Of a stretch of DNA of 64,000 nt, positions 19,149-26,928 are shown piece by piece. Position 1 is the stretch's first letter, and each line of letters opens with the position of its first letter. A program made the translations under genes and the position numbers. Below the pieces are notes generated by a model that worked only from the letters and a program-made list of their open reading frames with translations, did not search any database and was not told the DNA's origin. This DNA comes from Methanofervidicoccus abyssi (GTDB taxonomy: Archaea > AGJL01 > Methanococci > Methanococcales > Methanococcaceae), in assembly GCF_004310395.1 (NCBI RefSeq), contig NZ_BFAX01000001.1:62001-126000 (forward strand). Direction: 5' to 3'.

Positions 19149-19928
19149 TTAAATGGACTCTTTATCTTCTTTTTCACTTTTTCCCAATATCTGACTCTTA
19201 AACTCTTTTGCTATCTTTATAGCTCTCATAGTAGCCAGGTCTTTCTCAATGTAAGACTCTGCTAATTCTCTGGCTAAGAAACTTAGTTCTTTTCCAAAAG
19301 ATGTCTTCTTCTTTATTATAGGTTCTCCTCTAATCCAATGTTCTTCTACATCTTCATCGTAGGGTAATATTGCAATAATATTGTCTATCACATCCTCATA
19401 ATTTACAATGCCTCTATCCTTGTTTATAATAGTACCTATCACATCAATACCTAAGGTATCTAACAACTCCAAGGTTTTTAATGTCCCTCCTATTCCAGGT
19501 ATACTATCTTCGCCAACTACTATCATTTTACAGGCGAGTTCCTCATTAGAGAAGAGTATATTTCCTTCGGTGATGTTCGGTGGTAGATCGAGTATAACTA
19601 CTTCGTAATCTTCATCGATATAATTTATCAGATCTATAAATTTTCTTATATCAAAATCTGTGTTGAATGCGTTAGGAGTAGAGTCACTAACTATAATAGA
19701 GAGGTTCTCATATTCGTGTATAATTTCATCTATTGTATACATTCCATTTAAGTAGGTATTTATTGTCTCTGGAACGGATTCCATATTAAAAAATAGAGCA
19801 CTGTTGCCACCGTATATATCACAGTCTATATATATCGTTTTTATAATATCGCTGATATAATATGCAATATTTATTGCAAGGGTTGTTTTTCCAGTGCCTC
19901 CCTGAATGTTGTAAAATCCTATCTTCAT
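19149..19928 (-). CDS. MinD/ParA-like P-loop ATPase with altered Walker A
   Basis: A 259-residue SIMIBI ATPase. The N-terminus reads KIGFYNIQGGTGKTTLAINIAYYIS; in MinD/ParA proteins the deviant Walker A is KGGxGKT, and here the first, signature lysine is Gln. Walker A' (TIYIDCDIYGG) and Walker B (YEVVILDLPPNITEG) are intact. No membrane-targeting amphipathic tail is obvious; the C-terminus is charged and acidic (GKSEKEDKESI). No ParB or MinC-like partner is adjacent. The neighbour is deoxyhypusine synthase downstream. The role could be in positioning or partitioning, or in cofactor or cluster handling. Confidence 0.82.
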   Translation of the reverse strand: MKIGFYNIQGGTGKTTLAINIAYYISDIIKTIYIDCDIYGGNSALFFNMESVPETINTYLNGMYTIDEIIHEYENLSIIVSDSTPNAFNTDFDIRKFIDLINYIDEDYEVVILDLPPNITEGNILFSNEELACKMIVVGEDSIPGIGGTLKTLELLDTLGIDVIGTIINKDRGIVNYEDVIDNIIAILPYDEDVEEHWIRGEPIIKKKTSFGKELSFLARELAESYIEKDLATMRAIKIAKEFKSQILGKSEKEDKESI

Positions 19929-20081
19929 AATATCTCCTGAAAAAATTGTTATTAATTAATAGATAAAGATATTTAATTTAAATATAGTTATGATATATAT
20001 TATTATTATAAATTATTATAACTATAATAAGAGTTATATTAATTATTAATTTTTTAACCTTGATATTAAAAGGTGTCCTTT

Positions 20082-20996
20082 ATGGATCTAACTGTAATTC
20101 AAAAGGAGATTCTTCAAGAGTTGATAAATATCTACGAGGAAAAAAATAGGCCTGTTAAGGGAACTGAGATAGCAAAGAGATTGAATAGAAACCCTGGAAC
20201 TATAAGAAATCAGATGCAAGCCTTGAAGGCACTGAACTTGGTAGATGGTGTACCTGGCCCTAGAGGTGGGTATATTCCAACGAGTTACACCTACAAGGTA
20301 TTAGGTTTAACCTACGAAGATATCATAGAGGTACCTATATACAAAGGAGATAAAAAGGTTGAGGGTGTGTGTGTTGAAAAGATAATCTTCGATACTGTTG
20401 CCCATGAGAAGGCCTGCTCTTCCATGATACAGATAAGAGGAGATACAAGGTTGTTCAAGGAAGGGGATATAATAAGAGTAGGTCCTACATATCACAACAA
20501 GATCGTAGTATTTGGTAAAGTTATTGGAAGAGATGATATAAACCATATACTCCTAATAAATGTTATGGGGGTTGCAAGCGTTCCAAACATAAAAGTGGAA
20601 ACTGTGGCCATAAAGGAAAAACTTATATGGATAGAACCTACTACGAAGATAAAGGATACTGCCAGAATCCTCTATGAAAATAGTATAAGTGGAGTACCTG
20701 TTATATCTAACGGTAAGTTAGTTGGGGTATTTACCTATCATGACTTAGCCCATGCAATCTCCAAGAATATGGAAAATCAACCTGTAGAGAAGGTAATGAC
20801 AAGAGATCCTATCACCATCACACCAGACAAGAAAATATACGACGCTCTTATACTCATGGAAGAGAAGGATATAGGTAGGCTGATAGTAGTAGATAAGGAT
20901 GGAAGAGTAGTAGGTATTATTACAAAGACTGATGTTTTAAAACTTATTGGAGGAGCACTTTTTAACAAGATACTGAAAAATATAAAGGGAGATTAA
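20082..20996 (+). CDS. HTH-CBS transcriptional regulator
   Basis: A 304-residue protein with an N-terminal winged HTH (VIQKEILQELINIYEEKNRPVKGTEIAK..., with GTIRNQMQALKALNLVDG as recognition part), a middle domain (about 85-190) and a C-terminal pair of CBS domains (from WIEPTTKIKDTARILYENSISGVPVI to ITPDKKIYDALILMEEKDIGRLIVV). CBS pairs commonly bind adenosyl ligands. It belongs to the archaeal COG2524-like group. AGGTG lies six bases before ATG 20082; the upstream in-frame GTG is part of that site. Its stop overlaps the thiC stop (convergent), so an effect on thiC is possible but unproven. Confidence 0.88.
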   Translation: MDLTVIQKEILQELINIYEEKNRPVKGTEIAKRLNRNPGTIRNQMQALKALNLVDGVPGPRGGYIPTSYTYKVLGLTYEDIIEVPIYKGDKKVEGVCVEKIIFDTVAHEKACSSMIQIRGDTRLFKEGDIIRVGPTYHNKIVVFGKVIGRDDINHILLINVMGVASVPNIKVETVAIKEKLIWIEPTTKIKDTARILYENSISGVPVISNGKLVGVFTYHDLAHAISKNMENQPVEKVMTRDPITITPDKKIYDALILMEEKDIGRLIVVDKDGRVVGIITKTDVLKLIGGALFNKILKNIKGD

Positions 20997-22282
20997 TCCT
21001 TAAATATACTCTCCGCTATCAATAAAGCACAGAGATCTCCACAGACACTACAAGCTTTCTCATTAGAAGAAGGCAATTCTTCTCTCATCTTCTTAGGTTT
21101 CTCCTTATCAAAGGCTAGTTGAAACTGTTTCTCCCATAGGTGATGTTTCCTAGCGAGGGCCATCTCTTTCTCCATCTCCCAAGCTATCTTATTACCTCTT
21201 GCAATATCTGCAGCCTGGGCTGCTATCTTTGTAGCAATAAGTCCCTCCTTTACATCCTCCTCCTTCATCAGTCTAACATGTTCTGCAGGGGTAACATAAC
21301 ATAGGAAGTTTGCACCTGCATATCCAGCAATGGCTCCCCCTATAGCTGCAGTGATATGATCGTAACCTGGTGCCATATCTGTTACAACAGGACCTAGTAC
21401 ATAGAAGGGAGCATTTTTACAGATGGATTTCTGTAGCCTTACGTTACTCTCTATGTTGTTGAGAGGAATATGACCAGGACCTTCTACCATGGCCTGCACC
21501 CCAGCCTCCCTACACCTCTCTACAAGTTCACCCAGTACAATAAGTTCATGTATCTGAGCCCTATCTGTACCATCACATAGACATCCAGGCCTCATCCCAT
21601 CTCCTAAACTTATAGTTACATCATACTCCTTCAGTATCTCTAACAGGTAGTTAAAGTTCTCGTAGAGAGGATTTTCCTTACCATGATGGATGATATATGC
21701 AGCCAAAAATGCCCCTCCTCTACTTACTATCCCCATTATTCTATTACTCTTCTTCAAAGTTTCCACAGTTTCCTTAGTGATACCGCAGTGAAGAGTCATA
21801 AAATCTACCCCTTCCTTAGCCTGCCTCTCTATGACCTTAAATATTAAATCTTCATCCATATCTACTACGCTTCCATACTTCTTCTTGGACTCAACTCCTA
21901 CCTCGTATATAGGTACAGTCCCTATAGGTAATTTAGTGTGCTTCATAATAGTTTTTCTTATCTCAGGTAAGTTTCCTCCAGTACTTAAGTCCATTATAGC
22001 GTCTGCACCGTATTTGTTGGCAATTTCAGTTTTTCTTATTTCCATTTCTATATCTACACAGTCTGGAGAGGTCCCAATATTTACATTTACCTTTGTTCTT
22101 AAACCTTCTCCAATACCAACAGGTGTTGTATCTCTATGAACATTTTTTGGGATAACAACGTATCCCCTGGCAATAAGTTTTCTCAACCTCTCAGGATCTA
22201 TTCTCTCCTTTTTAGCAACTTCCTTCATCTCTTCTGTTATTATCTTATTTTTGGCATCTATCATCTGAGTCATAGGATTCAC
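20993..22282 (-). CDS. thiC: Phosphomethylpyrimidine synthase ThiC
   Basis: Radical SAM enzyme that rearranges aminoimidazole ribotide to HMP phosphate for thiamine. The 429 residues contain RDTTPVGIGEGLRTKVNVNIG, MDLSTGGNLPEIR, RPGCLCDGTDRAQ, MVEGPGHIPLNNIE and APGYDHITAAIGGA, followed by the C-terminal cluster-binding CSVCGDLCALL. The spacing C-x2-C-x3-C is one residue shorter than the usual C-x2-C-x4-C, as seen in some archaeal paralogs. No TPP riboswitch is visible in the 169 bp upstream. Two neighbouring starts (MNPM, then MTQM) are possible. Confidence 0.95.
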   Translation of the reverse strand: MNPMTQMIDAKNKIITEEMKEVAKKERIDPERLRKLIARGYVVIPKNVHRDTTPVGIGEGLRTKVNVNIGTSPDCVDIEMEIRKTEIANKYGADAIMDLSTGGNLPEIRKTIMKHTKLPIGTVPIYEVGVESKKKYGSVVDMDEDLIFKVIERQAKEGVDFMTLHCGITKETVETLKKSNRIMGIVSRGGAFLAAYIIHHGKENPLYENFNYLLEILKEYDVTISLGDGMRPGCLCDGTDRAQIHELIVLGELVERCREAGVQAMVEGPGHIPLNNIESNVRLQKSICKNAPFYVLGPVVTDMAPGYDHITAAIGGAIAGYAGANFLCYVTPAEHVRLMKEEDVKEGLIATKIAAQAADIARGNKIAWEMEKEMALARKHHLWEKQFQLAFDKEKPKKMREELPSSNEKACSVCGDLCALLIAESIFKD

Positions 22283-22451
22283 CAGAATAAAAAAAATTAT
22301 TATAATAATAATATTATATTAGAGTTTATAATCTACTAAGGTTTGGTATTTATAACTTTTATACTTACCATTTATTAACCATTTATTAATAATTTAATAT
22401 ATCAAAATTTTTAATTATAATTTTATAATCAAATATTAAAATGGTGAGTAG

Positions 22452-23420
22452 ATGGGAGTGCAGTTTGGTGATTTTATCCCAAAGAAGGAGATAACCTTAA
22501 AGGATCTCAAGGGTAAAACCTTGGCTATAGATTCGATGAATATTCTATATCAGTTTCTCTCCAGTATAAGATTGAAGGATGGTAGTCCCTTGAGGAATTC
22601 AAAGGGAGAGATCACATCTACCTACAACGGTCTCTTCTATAAGAATATATACATGTTGGAAGAAGGTATTACTCCTGTATGGATTTTCGATGGAAAACCA
22701 CCTAAGTTGAAGTACATGACATGGAAGGAGAGAAAGAAGATGAAGGAAAAGGCAGAAGAGGAATATAAAAAGGCGAAGGAGGAAGGAAAATTGGAAGAGA
22801 TGTACAAGTATGCAAAGAGAGTTAACTATCTAGATCCAAAGATAATAAATAACTCAAAGAAACTGTTAAAACTTATGGGAATACCATACGTGGAGGCACC
22901 TTCAGAGGGAGAGGCCCAGTGTTCCTACATGGTGAAGAAGGGAGATGCCTATGGAGTAGTTAGTCAGGATTACGATGCACTTCTCTATGGAGCTAGTAGA
23001 GTCGTTAGAAACATAACTACAAATAAGCCTTTGGAGTTGATAGAGTTGGATACTGTATTAAATCATCTGGGTATAACCTTGGAGGATCTCATAGATATGG
23101 CGATACTCATAGGTACAGATTACAACATAGGAGGGGTAAAGGGTATAGGTCCAAAGAAGGCGTTAGAGATTGTAAAGAATAAGAAGATGAAACTCTATTC
23201 AAAGTACATTCCAAACTATGAGGAGATAAAGGAGATATTCAGAAATCCAAAGATAACTGACAACTACGAGATAAAGTTAGAGTATCCAGATATAGAGGGC
23301 TTAAAGAAGTTTCTTATAGATGAGATGGACTTTTCAGAGAAACGTGTGCTCCCACATATTAAAAAGTTGGAGAAAATACATGAGAGAAAGTACCAATCTA
23401 CATTAGAGGCATGGTTCTAA
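22452..23420 (+). CDS. fen: Flap endonuclease 1
   Basis: Structure-specific 5' nuclease that removes Okazaki fragment flaps. The 322 residues show the N-region (MGVQFGDFIPKKEI, AIDSMNILYQFL), the active-site acidic residues in WIFDGKPP, PYVEAPSEGEAQ, VVSQDYDALL and IGTDYNIGG, the helix-hairpin-helix GGVKGIGPKKALEIV, and a C-terminal PCNA-binding box QSTLEAWF. The clamp encoded at 5673 is the expected partner. GGTGAGTAG precedes the ATG. It starts a run of four same-strand genes ending with a dUTPase. Confidence 0.96.
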   Translation: MGVQFGDFIPKKEITLKDLKGKTLAIDSMNILYQFLSSIRLKDGSPLRNSKGEITSTYNGLFYKNIYMLEEGITPVWIFDGKPPKLKYMTWKERKKMKEKAEEEYKKAKEEGKLEEMYKYAKRVNYLDPKIINNSKKLLKLMGIPYVEAPSEGEAQCSYMVKKGDAYGVVSQDYDALLYGASRVVRNITTNKPLELIELDTVLNHLGITLEDLIDMAILIGTDYNIGGVKGIGPKKALEIVKNKKMKLYSKYIPNYEEIKEIFRNPKITDNYEIKLEYPDIEGLKKFLIDEMDFSEKRVLPHIKKLEKIHERKYQSTLEAWF

Positions 23421-23448
23421 TTTTATAAAAAAACGCTGAAGTGAGAAA

Positions 23449-24042
23449 ATGATCAAGATATATAGGTTTACAGGACTCTCGGCACTTTTAATTATTTTAC
23501 TGATACTTCTACTTCTATTCTTCCTTATTTTACTAATATCTCCATTTATTATATTACTCACATTTCTTATAATTCTCTATCTTGTGTATAGGAAATTTAA
23601 AAAATCTATATCTAAACTCCTGAAAAACTTAAGAAAGAAAAAGATAAAGATATCAGGTAAATCTACCAAGGGAGAGGTAGAGATACATTTTGCAAAGAAC
23701 ATACCCCTAGAATCTGGAAATGACCTTAAAAATATGAGCACTTTGGAAATAGACCCAGAGCTGGATGATTTTGTAAAGTATCTAATAAGTAAAGGTTTTA
23801 AATACGACAGTGAAAGTGGAACACTGTATTGTGAAAATAAATCAGTTTATCCCCTCTATAAGGAAACATACCCTGTCAATAATATAATTAGACTCTATAA
23901 CTCCAAACCTGATAGAGATATTATAGTTTTGGGACTTAAGGGAACGCCTAACAATCCTAAGTTTATTTACATTATACCTGTAGAAGAAGCTAAGGAGAGG
24001 ATGTCCATAGAAGAACTTAAAAGGTATCTAAAAAAGTTTTAA
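23449..24042 (+). CDS. Membrane-anchored protein of unknown function (197 aa)
   Basis: I do not recognise the family. Residues 9-47 are extremely hydrophobic (LSALLIILLILLLLFFLILL, then ISPFIILLTFLIILYLVY) and should form one or two membrane helices. A strongly basic stretch (RKFKKSISKLLKNLRKKKIKISGK) follows, consistent with a cytoplasmic side. The rest is a soluble mixed alpha/beta domain (LEIDPELDDFVKYLISKGFKY, FIYIIPVEEAKERMS). It lies 28 bp after fen and 13 bp before another unknown gene, so it is probably in the fen-dut operon. Confidence 0.7.
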   Translation: MIKIYRFTGLSALLIILLILLLLFFLILLISPFIILLTFLIILYLVYRKFKKSISKLLKNLRKKKIKISGKSTKGEVEIHFAKNIPLESGNDLKNMSTLEIDPELDDFVKYLISKGFKYDSESGTLYCENKSVYPLYKETYPVNNIIRLYNSKPDRDIIVLGLKGTPNNPKFIYIIPVEEAKERMSIEELKRYLKKF

Positions 24043-24055
24043 ACAGGGTAATGTT

Positions 24056-24553
24056 ATGGATGTATATGAGGTACTGTTTCAGAAATGTTTGGAACATATG
24101 GTTATAGTGGATGGTAAAAAAATTCCTCTCTGGGCTATATCCAAAGAAGATATCGAAGAAGAAAAAGTATGTTTTGACTTAGAGTGGGAGAGTCTTCAAG
24201 ATCTGGTAATATTTCTCTATGAGCTTAAAATAGAACAGAGGAACTCCAAGGAACTTATAAAGTTTCCTATAGAGAAGATACTGATAGGTATTGCATTTTT
24301 GAAATCTAAGAAATCTGGATATTCAAACACAGATGACACGAGTAATATTTGTATAAACTATCTAAGTGATATTATAACTGCAAGGATAAACTGTATATCT
24401 AAATACTACTATCTCATAAAAAAACCACTAAATACAAATATCTTTGACGAAGTTATTCTTAAATTTCCTCAAAAAAAAGATATTAGGACTAACAACATAG
24501 AAGATATAAAAGAGATTGTTTTTAAACTTAAAAATTTACAGTTTGATATATAG
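24056..24553 (+). CDS. Unknown soluble protein (165 aa) in the fen-dut run
   Basis: I do not recognise this family. The product is acidic to neutral and has no membrane helix. It begins MDVYEVLFQKCLEHMVIVDGKKIP; a WAISKEDIEEEKVCF segment and a Ser/Thr/Asn-rich loop (KSGYSNTDDTSNICIN) follow. Spacing to the upstream gene is 13 bp, with GGGTAATGTT before the ATG. About 100 bp separates it from the dUTPase start. Codon use resembles the neighbours. Confidence 0.62.
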   Translation: MDVYEVLFQKCLEHMVIVDGKKIPLWAISKEDIEEEKVCFDLEWESLQDLVIFLYELKIEQRNSKELIKFPIEKILIGIAFLKSKKSGYSNTDDTSNICINYLSDIITARINCISKYYYLIKKPLNTNIFDEVILKFPQKKDIRTNNIEDIKEIVFKLKNLQFDI

Positions 24554-24656
24554 AACCTTTTTCCTACTCCGTCCAGTGGACATAATCTACTTACTATGGA
24601 GGTTGAGGTTTTTTGTAAGTTTTCTATCTCTTTTAAAATATATTTTTGGGATAACT

Positions 24657-25127
24657 ATGATCTTAGGACCTAAGCTATCTAAGAAGTTCGTAGAGATAAT
24701 GGATGATACACAGGTACAACAGTGTGGTATAGATCTGAGAGTTGGGAGTATATATAGGATAGAAGGAGAAGGAGTCCTAGACTACAGCAATGAAAAGAGA
24801 AAACTTCCAAGTTATAGAAAGATATTCTCTTCAGAGAATGACATTAAGATCTCCCTTGACAGAGGAATATATCTTATAAAGGTGGCAGATAAAATTAAGA
24901 TACCTGAAGATATGGCTGCCTTGGTATATCCAAGGAGTAGTTTATTAAGAATGGGATGTACTCTATACACTGCAGTACATGATCCAGGATACGAAGGATA
25001 TCCTGAGTATCTTTTAAATGTGATGAACCCCATCACAATATATAGGTATGCGAGGGTTGCCCAGATCCTCTTTATCAGAAGTAGTGGTGTAGTTGGTACC
25101 TACTCCGGTATTTATCAGAAAAGATAA
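24657..25127 (+). CDS. dut: dUTP diphosphatase (archaeal, dCTP-deaminase family)
   Basis: Hydrolyses dUTP to dUMP and pyrophosphate, keeping uracil out of DNA and supplying dUMP. From ATG 24657 the protein has 156 residues, the size of the archaeal dUTPase subfamily and shorter than the bifunctional deaminase. Motifs: QQCGIDLRVGSIYRI, ALVYPRSSLLRMG, TAVHDPGYEGYPEY and the C-terminal TYSGIYQKR. The frame is open for 47 further codons upstream, but that part is Phe/Leu/Tyr-rich and unlike the family. It closes the fen run, joining flap repair and dUTP removal in one transcription unit. Confidence 0.87.
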   Translation: MILGPKLSKKFVEIMDDTQVQQCGIDLRVGSIYRIEGEGVLDYSNEKRKLPSYRKIFSSENDIKISLDRGIYLIKVADKIKIPEDMAALVYPRSSLLRMGCTLYTAVHDPGYEGYPEYLLNVMNPITIYRYARVAQILFIRSSGVVGTYSGIYQKR

Positions 25128-25215
25128 TTACTTTAGTTTCTTTTAACTATAATAAAAAATAATATTAACATTATAAATAATTTAAAAAAATAAAATTTAT
25201 AAAACTTATAAGAAG

Positions 25216-25248
25216 AGAAATCTCACTTTTTTAGTATATAGTATAGTC
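25216..25248 (-). repeat. Dispersed palindromic element, reverse copy
   Basis: AGAAATCTCACTTTTTT followed by AGTATATAGTATAGTC matches the reverse complement of the consensus (CTATACTGAGTACTGGAG, then AATAGGAGATTTCT) at both ends. Confidence 0.5.
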
Positions 25249-25403
25249 TAAGAAACAAAGGCTTATTTTACCCAGTGTGTTTATTCTTTATTTAGATATT
25301 AAACTTTAAGATTTATTTTTTATTTTTTATGATCCTTGAGTATATTAAACTCTGTTAAGAATATAACAGGTGAAAAGTAAAGTATAACTTTTATCTTTCT
25401 GGA

Positions 25404-25439
25404 CTACGGTAAGTACTGGAGAAGTAAGTAGGATTTCTG
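25404..25439 (+). repeat. Dispersed palindromic element, forward copy
   Basis: CTACGGTAAGTACTGGAGAAGTA aligns with CTATACTGAGCACTGGAGGAATA in the 36500-36546 copy (about 17 of 23 identical), and then ends in AGGATTTCTG. Confidence 0.55.
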
Positions 25440-25496
25440 TTAGATATTTTCTCAATATTGTTATTCTCAACACCAAATATTACAGTTTTAAAAAAT

Positions 25497-26825
25497 TTAC
25501 TCTTTATATCTTTCCTTTCCTCCTATGTTTCTAATCACTTCTAAGAAATGCTTTTTTAACTTAGGTAGTTCTTCTCTGTTATAGCTATAAATTCTAAAGG
25601 TAATACTTTTAAACCCTTTCTCTACCTTCTCCTTCTGATAGACATCTAAGATCTCAACGTCGAACATTCCCTTTAAGAGTTTCAGTATGATCTTTTCATC
25701 TACGCTCTCTCTGAAGAGCACGGATATATCGTAGAAGTACCTATTTAAGTTTTTCTTTTTCCATTCTTCCAATTCTTCCTCTCCCATAAGAGATACGTTG
25801 GCTATGTTTATCCTTACCTCCTTACCATTTTTACTTAAAACTATAGTATCATCCACAATATCCTTCAAAATTCCATAATGAATATTTCCTGTGTAGATGT
25901 GCTTCAATGCCACCTCCTTACCTATGGACTCCTCCAACTTCTCCATCTCCTCGATAATCGCCCCAACAGCCTTGTTTGAATATCTCAATCCCCTTACAGC
26001 CTCACTTCCAAAGTGTTTAGCAGCCTCCTTCATTATATTAACAAAGGATTCTCTGTCCTTTCTGGCAACTACGTCTTTTATCTTTATACATTCCTTTATA
26101 AAGGTTTCATGGATATGTCCTATCTGGGGGTTGTACATCTGGATATCTGCATATAGGTAGGGATTCTGCCCTATAATTCTCCCTATAATGTTTATCATTA
26201 GTTCGTATATAGGTGAAGCATATTTCCTAGACTCCTTTATATCTACATTCAACTCCTTTAACGTTGTCCCAAGGGATATATAGGCGTAATGAGTTAAGCC
26301 CTGGATAACCCCCATCACCTTATCGTGCTCTCTTGGAGACATTATCACCACTCTTGCCCCTTCCCTCTCCAGGAAGTCCATTAATTTTTTAAACCAGGGA
26401 TTTGACATGTGTTCTTTAGAAGGTGTGAGTATTACAACCTGTCTTTTCAGAGATGGAGTGGAAGGTCCGAACATGGGATGAGTAGGTATAACACATACTC
26501 CTTCCCTGGCATACTCCTCCATGGTTTTAGCAGGTATCTCCTTTATAGATGTGATGTCCATGAAGAGAGAACCTTCTCTGACATGGGGTGCTACTTCTCT
26601 TATTACACTCTCTGTGACATTTATAGGTACAGCTACTATTACAATATCTCCCTTTTTTGCAGCCTCTATATTGTCTCTTGTAAATGTCACTCCTAACTCT
26701 TTTTCTACATTTCTTCCCTTATCTACATCCCTTCCAGTGACAACTACATCAAAATCTCTACTCTTCAAGAATCTTGCAAACCACTTTCCCAACCCATCAG
26801 TTCCACCGATTATCGAGACTATCAT
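25497..26825 (-). CDS. tyrA: Prephenate dehydrogenase
   Basis: Makes 4-hydroxyphenylpyruvate from prephenate on the tyrosine branch. The 442 residues begin with an NAD(P) Rossmann motif (VSIIGGTDGLGKWFARFL). They carry the TyrA catalytic region THPMFGPSTPSLKRQVVILTP with its active-site His, and VIQGLTHYAYISLG. Beyond the usual 280-residue core there is a C-terminal extension of about 150 residues (from KHIYTGNIHYGILKDIV), as in the Methanocaldococcus protein; it may be regulatory. It is divergent from rad50. Confidence 0.93.
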   Translation of the reverse strand: MIVSIIGGTDGLGKWFARFLKSRDFDVVVTGRDVDKGRNVEKELGVTFTRDNIEAAKKGDIVIVAVPINVTESVIREVAPHVREGSLFMDITSIKEIPAKTMEEYAREGVCVIPTHPMFGPSTPSLKRQVVILTPSKEHMSNPWFKKLMDFLEREGARVVIMSPREHDKVMGVIQGLTHYAYISLGTTLKELNVDIKESRKYASPIYELMINIIGRIIGQNPYLYADIQMYNPQIGHIHETFIKECIKIKDVVARKDRESFVNIMKEAAKHFGSEAVRGLRYSNKAVGAIIEEMEKLEESIGKEVALKHIYTGNIHYGILKDIVDDTIVLSKNGKEVRINIANVSLMGEEELEEWKKKNLNRYFYDISVLFRESVDEKIILKLLKGMFDVEILDVYQKEKVEKGFKSITFRIYSYNREELPKLKKHFLEVIRNIGGKERYKE

Positions 26826-26928
26826 AGTTACTCCTTTAGTTTTTTATTGATAAAATTATTATAATAGTTTTATAAAAATTATTAATAATTTTAATAAGAA
26901 GTGATCATTGTTTATCTTGGTGGAGAAT

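Larger units (their letters stand above)
25128..25496. other. 369-bp gene-free region with two inverted copies of the dispersed element
   Basis: It lies between the convergent dut and tyrA genes. Copies at 25216-25248 and 25404-25439 face opposite ways about 155 bp apart. The remainder is A/T-rich with T-runs (25316-25330) that could serve as terminator for dut. Confidence 0.65.

Noticed and set aside
22283-22451. Possible TPP riboswitch upstream of thiC.
   Set aside because: The 169-bp leader is nearly pure A/T and lacks the conserved CTGAGA and other THI-box elements.
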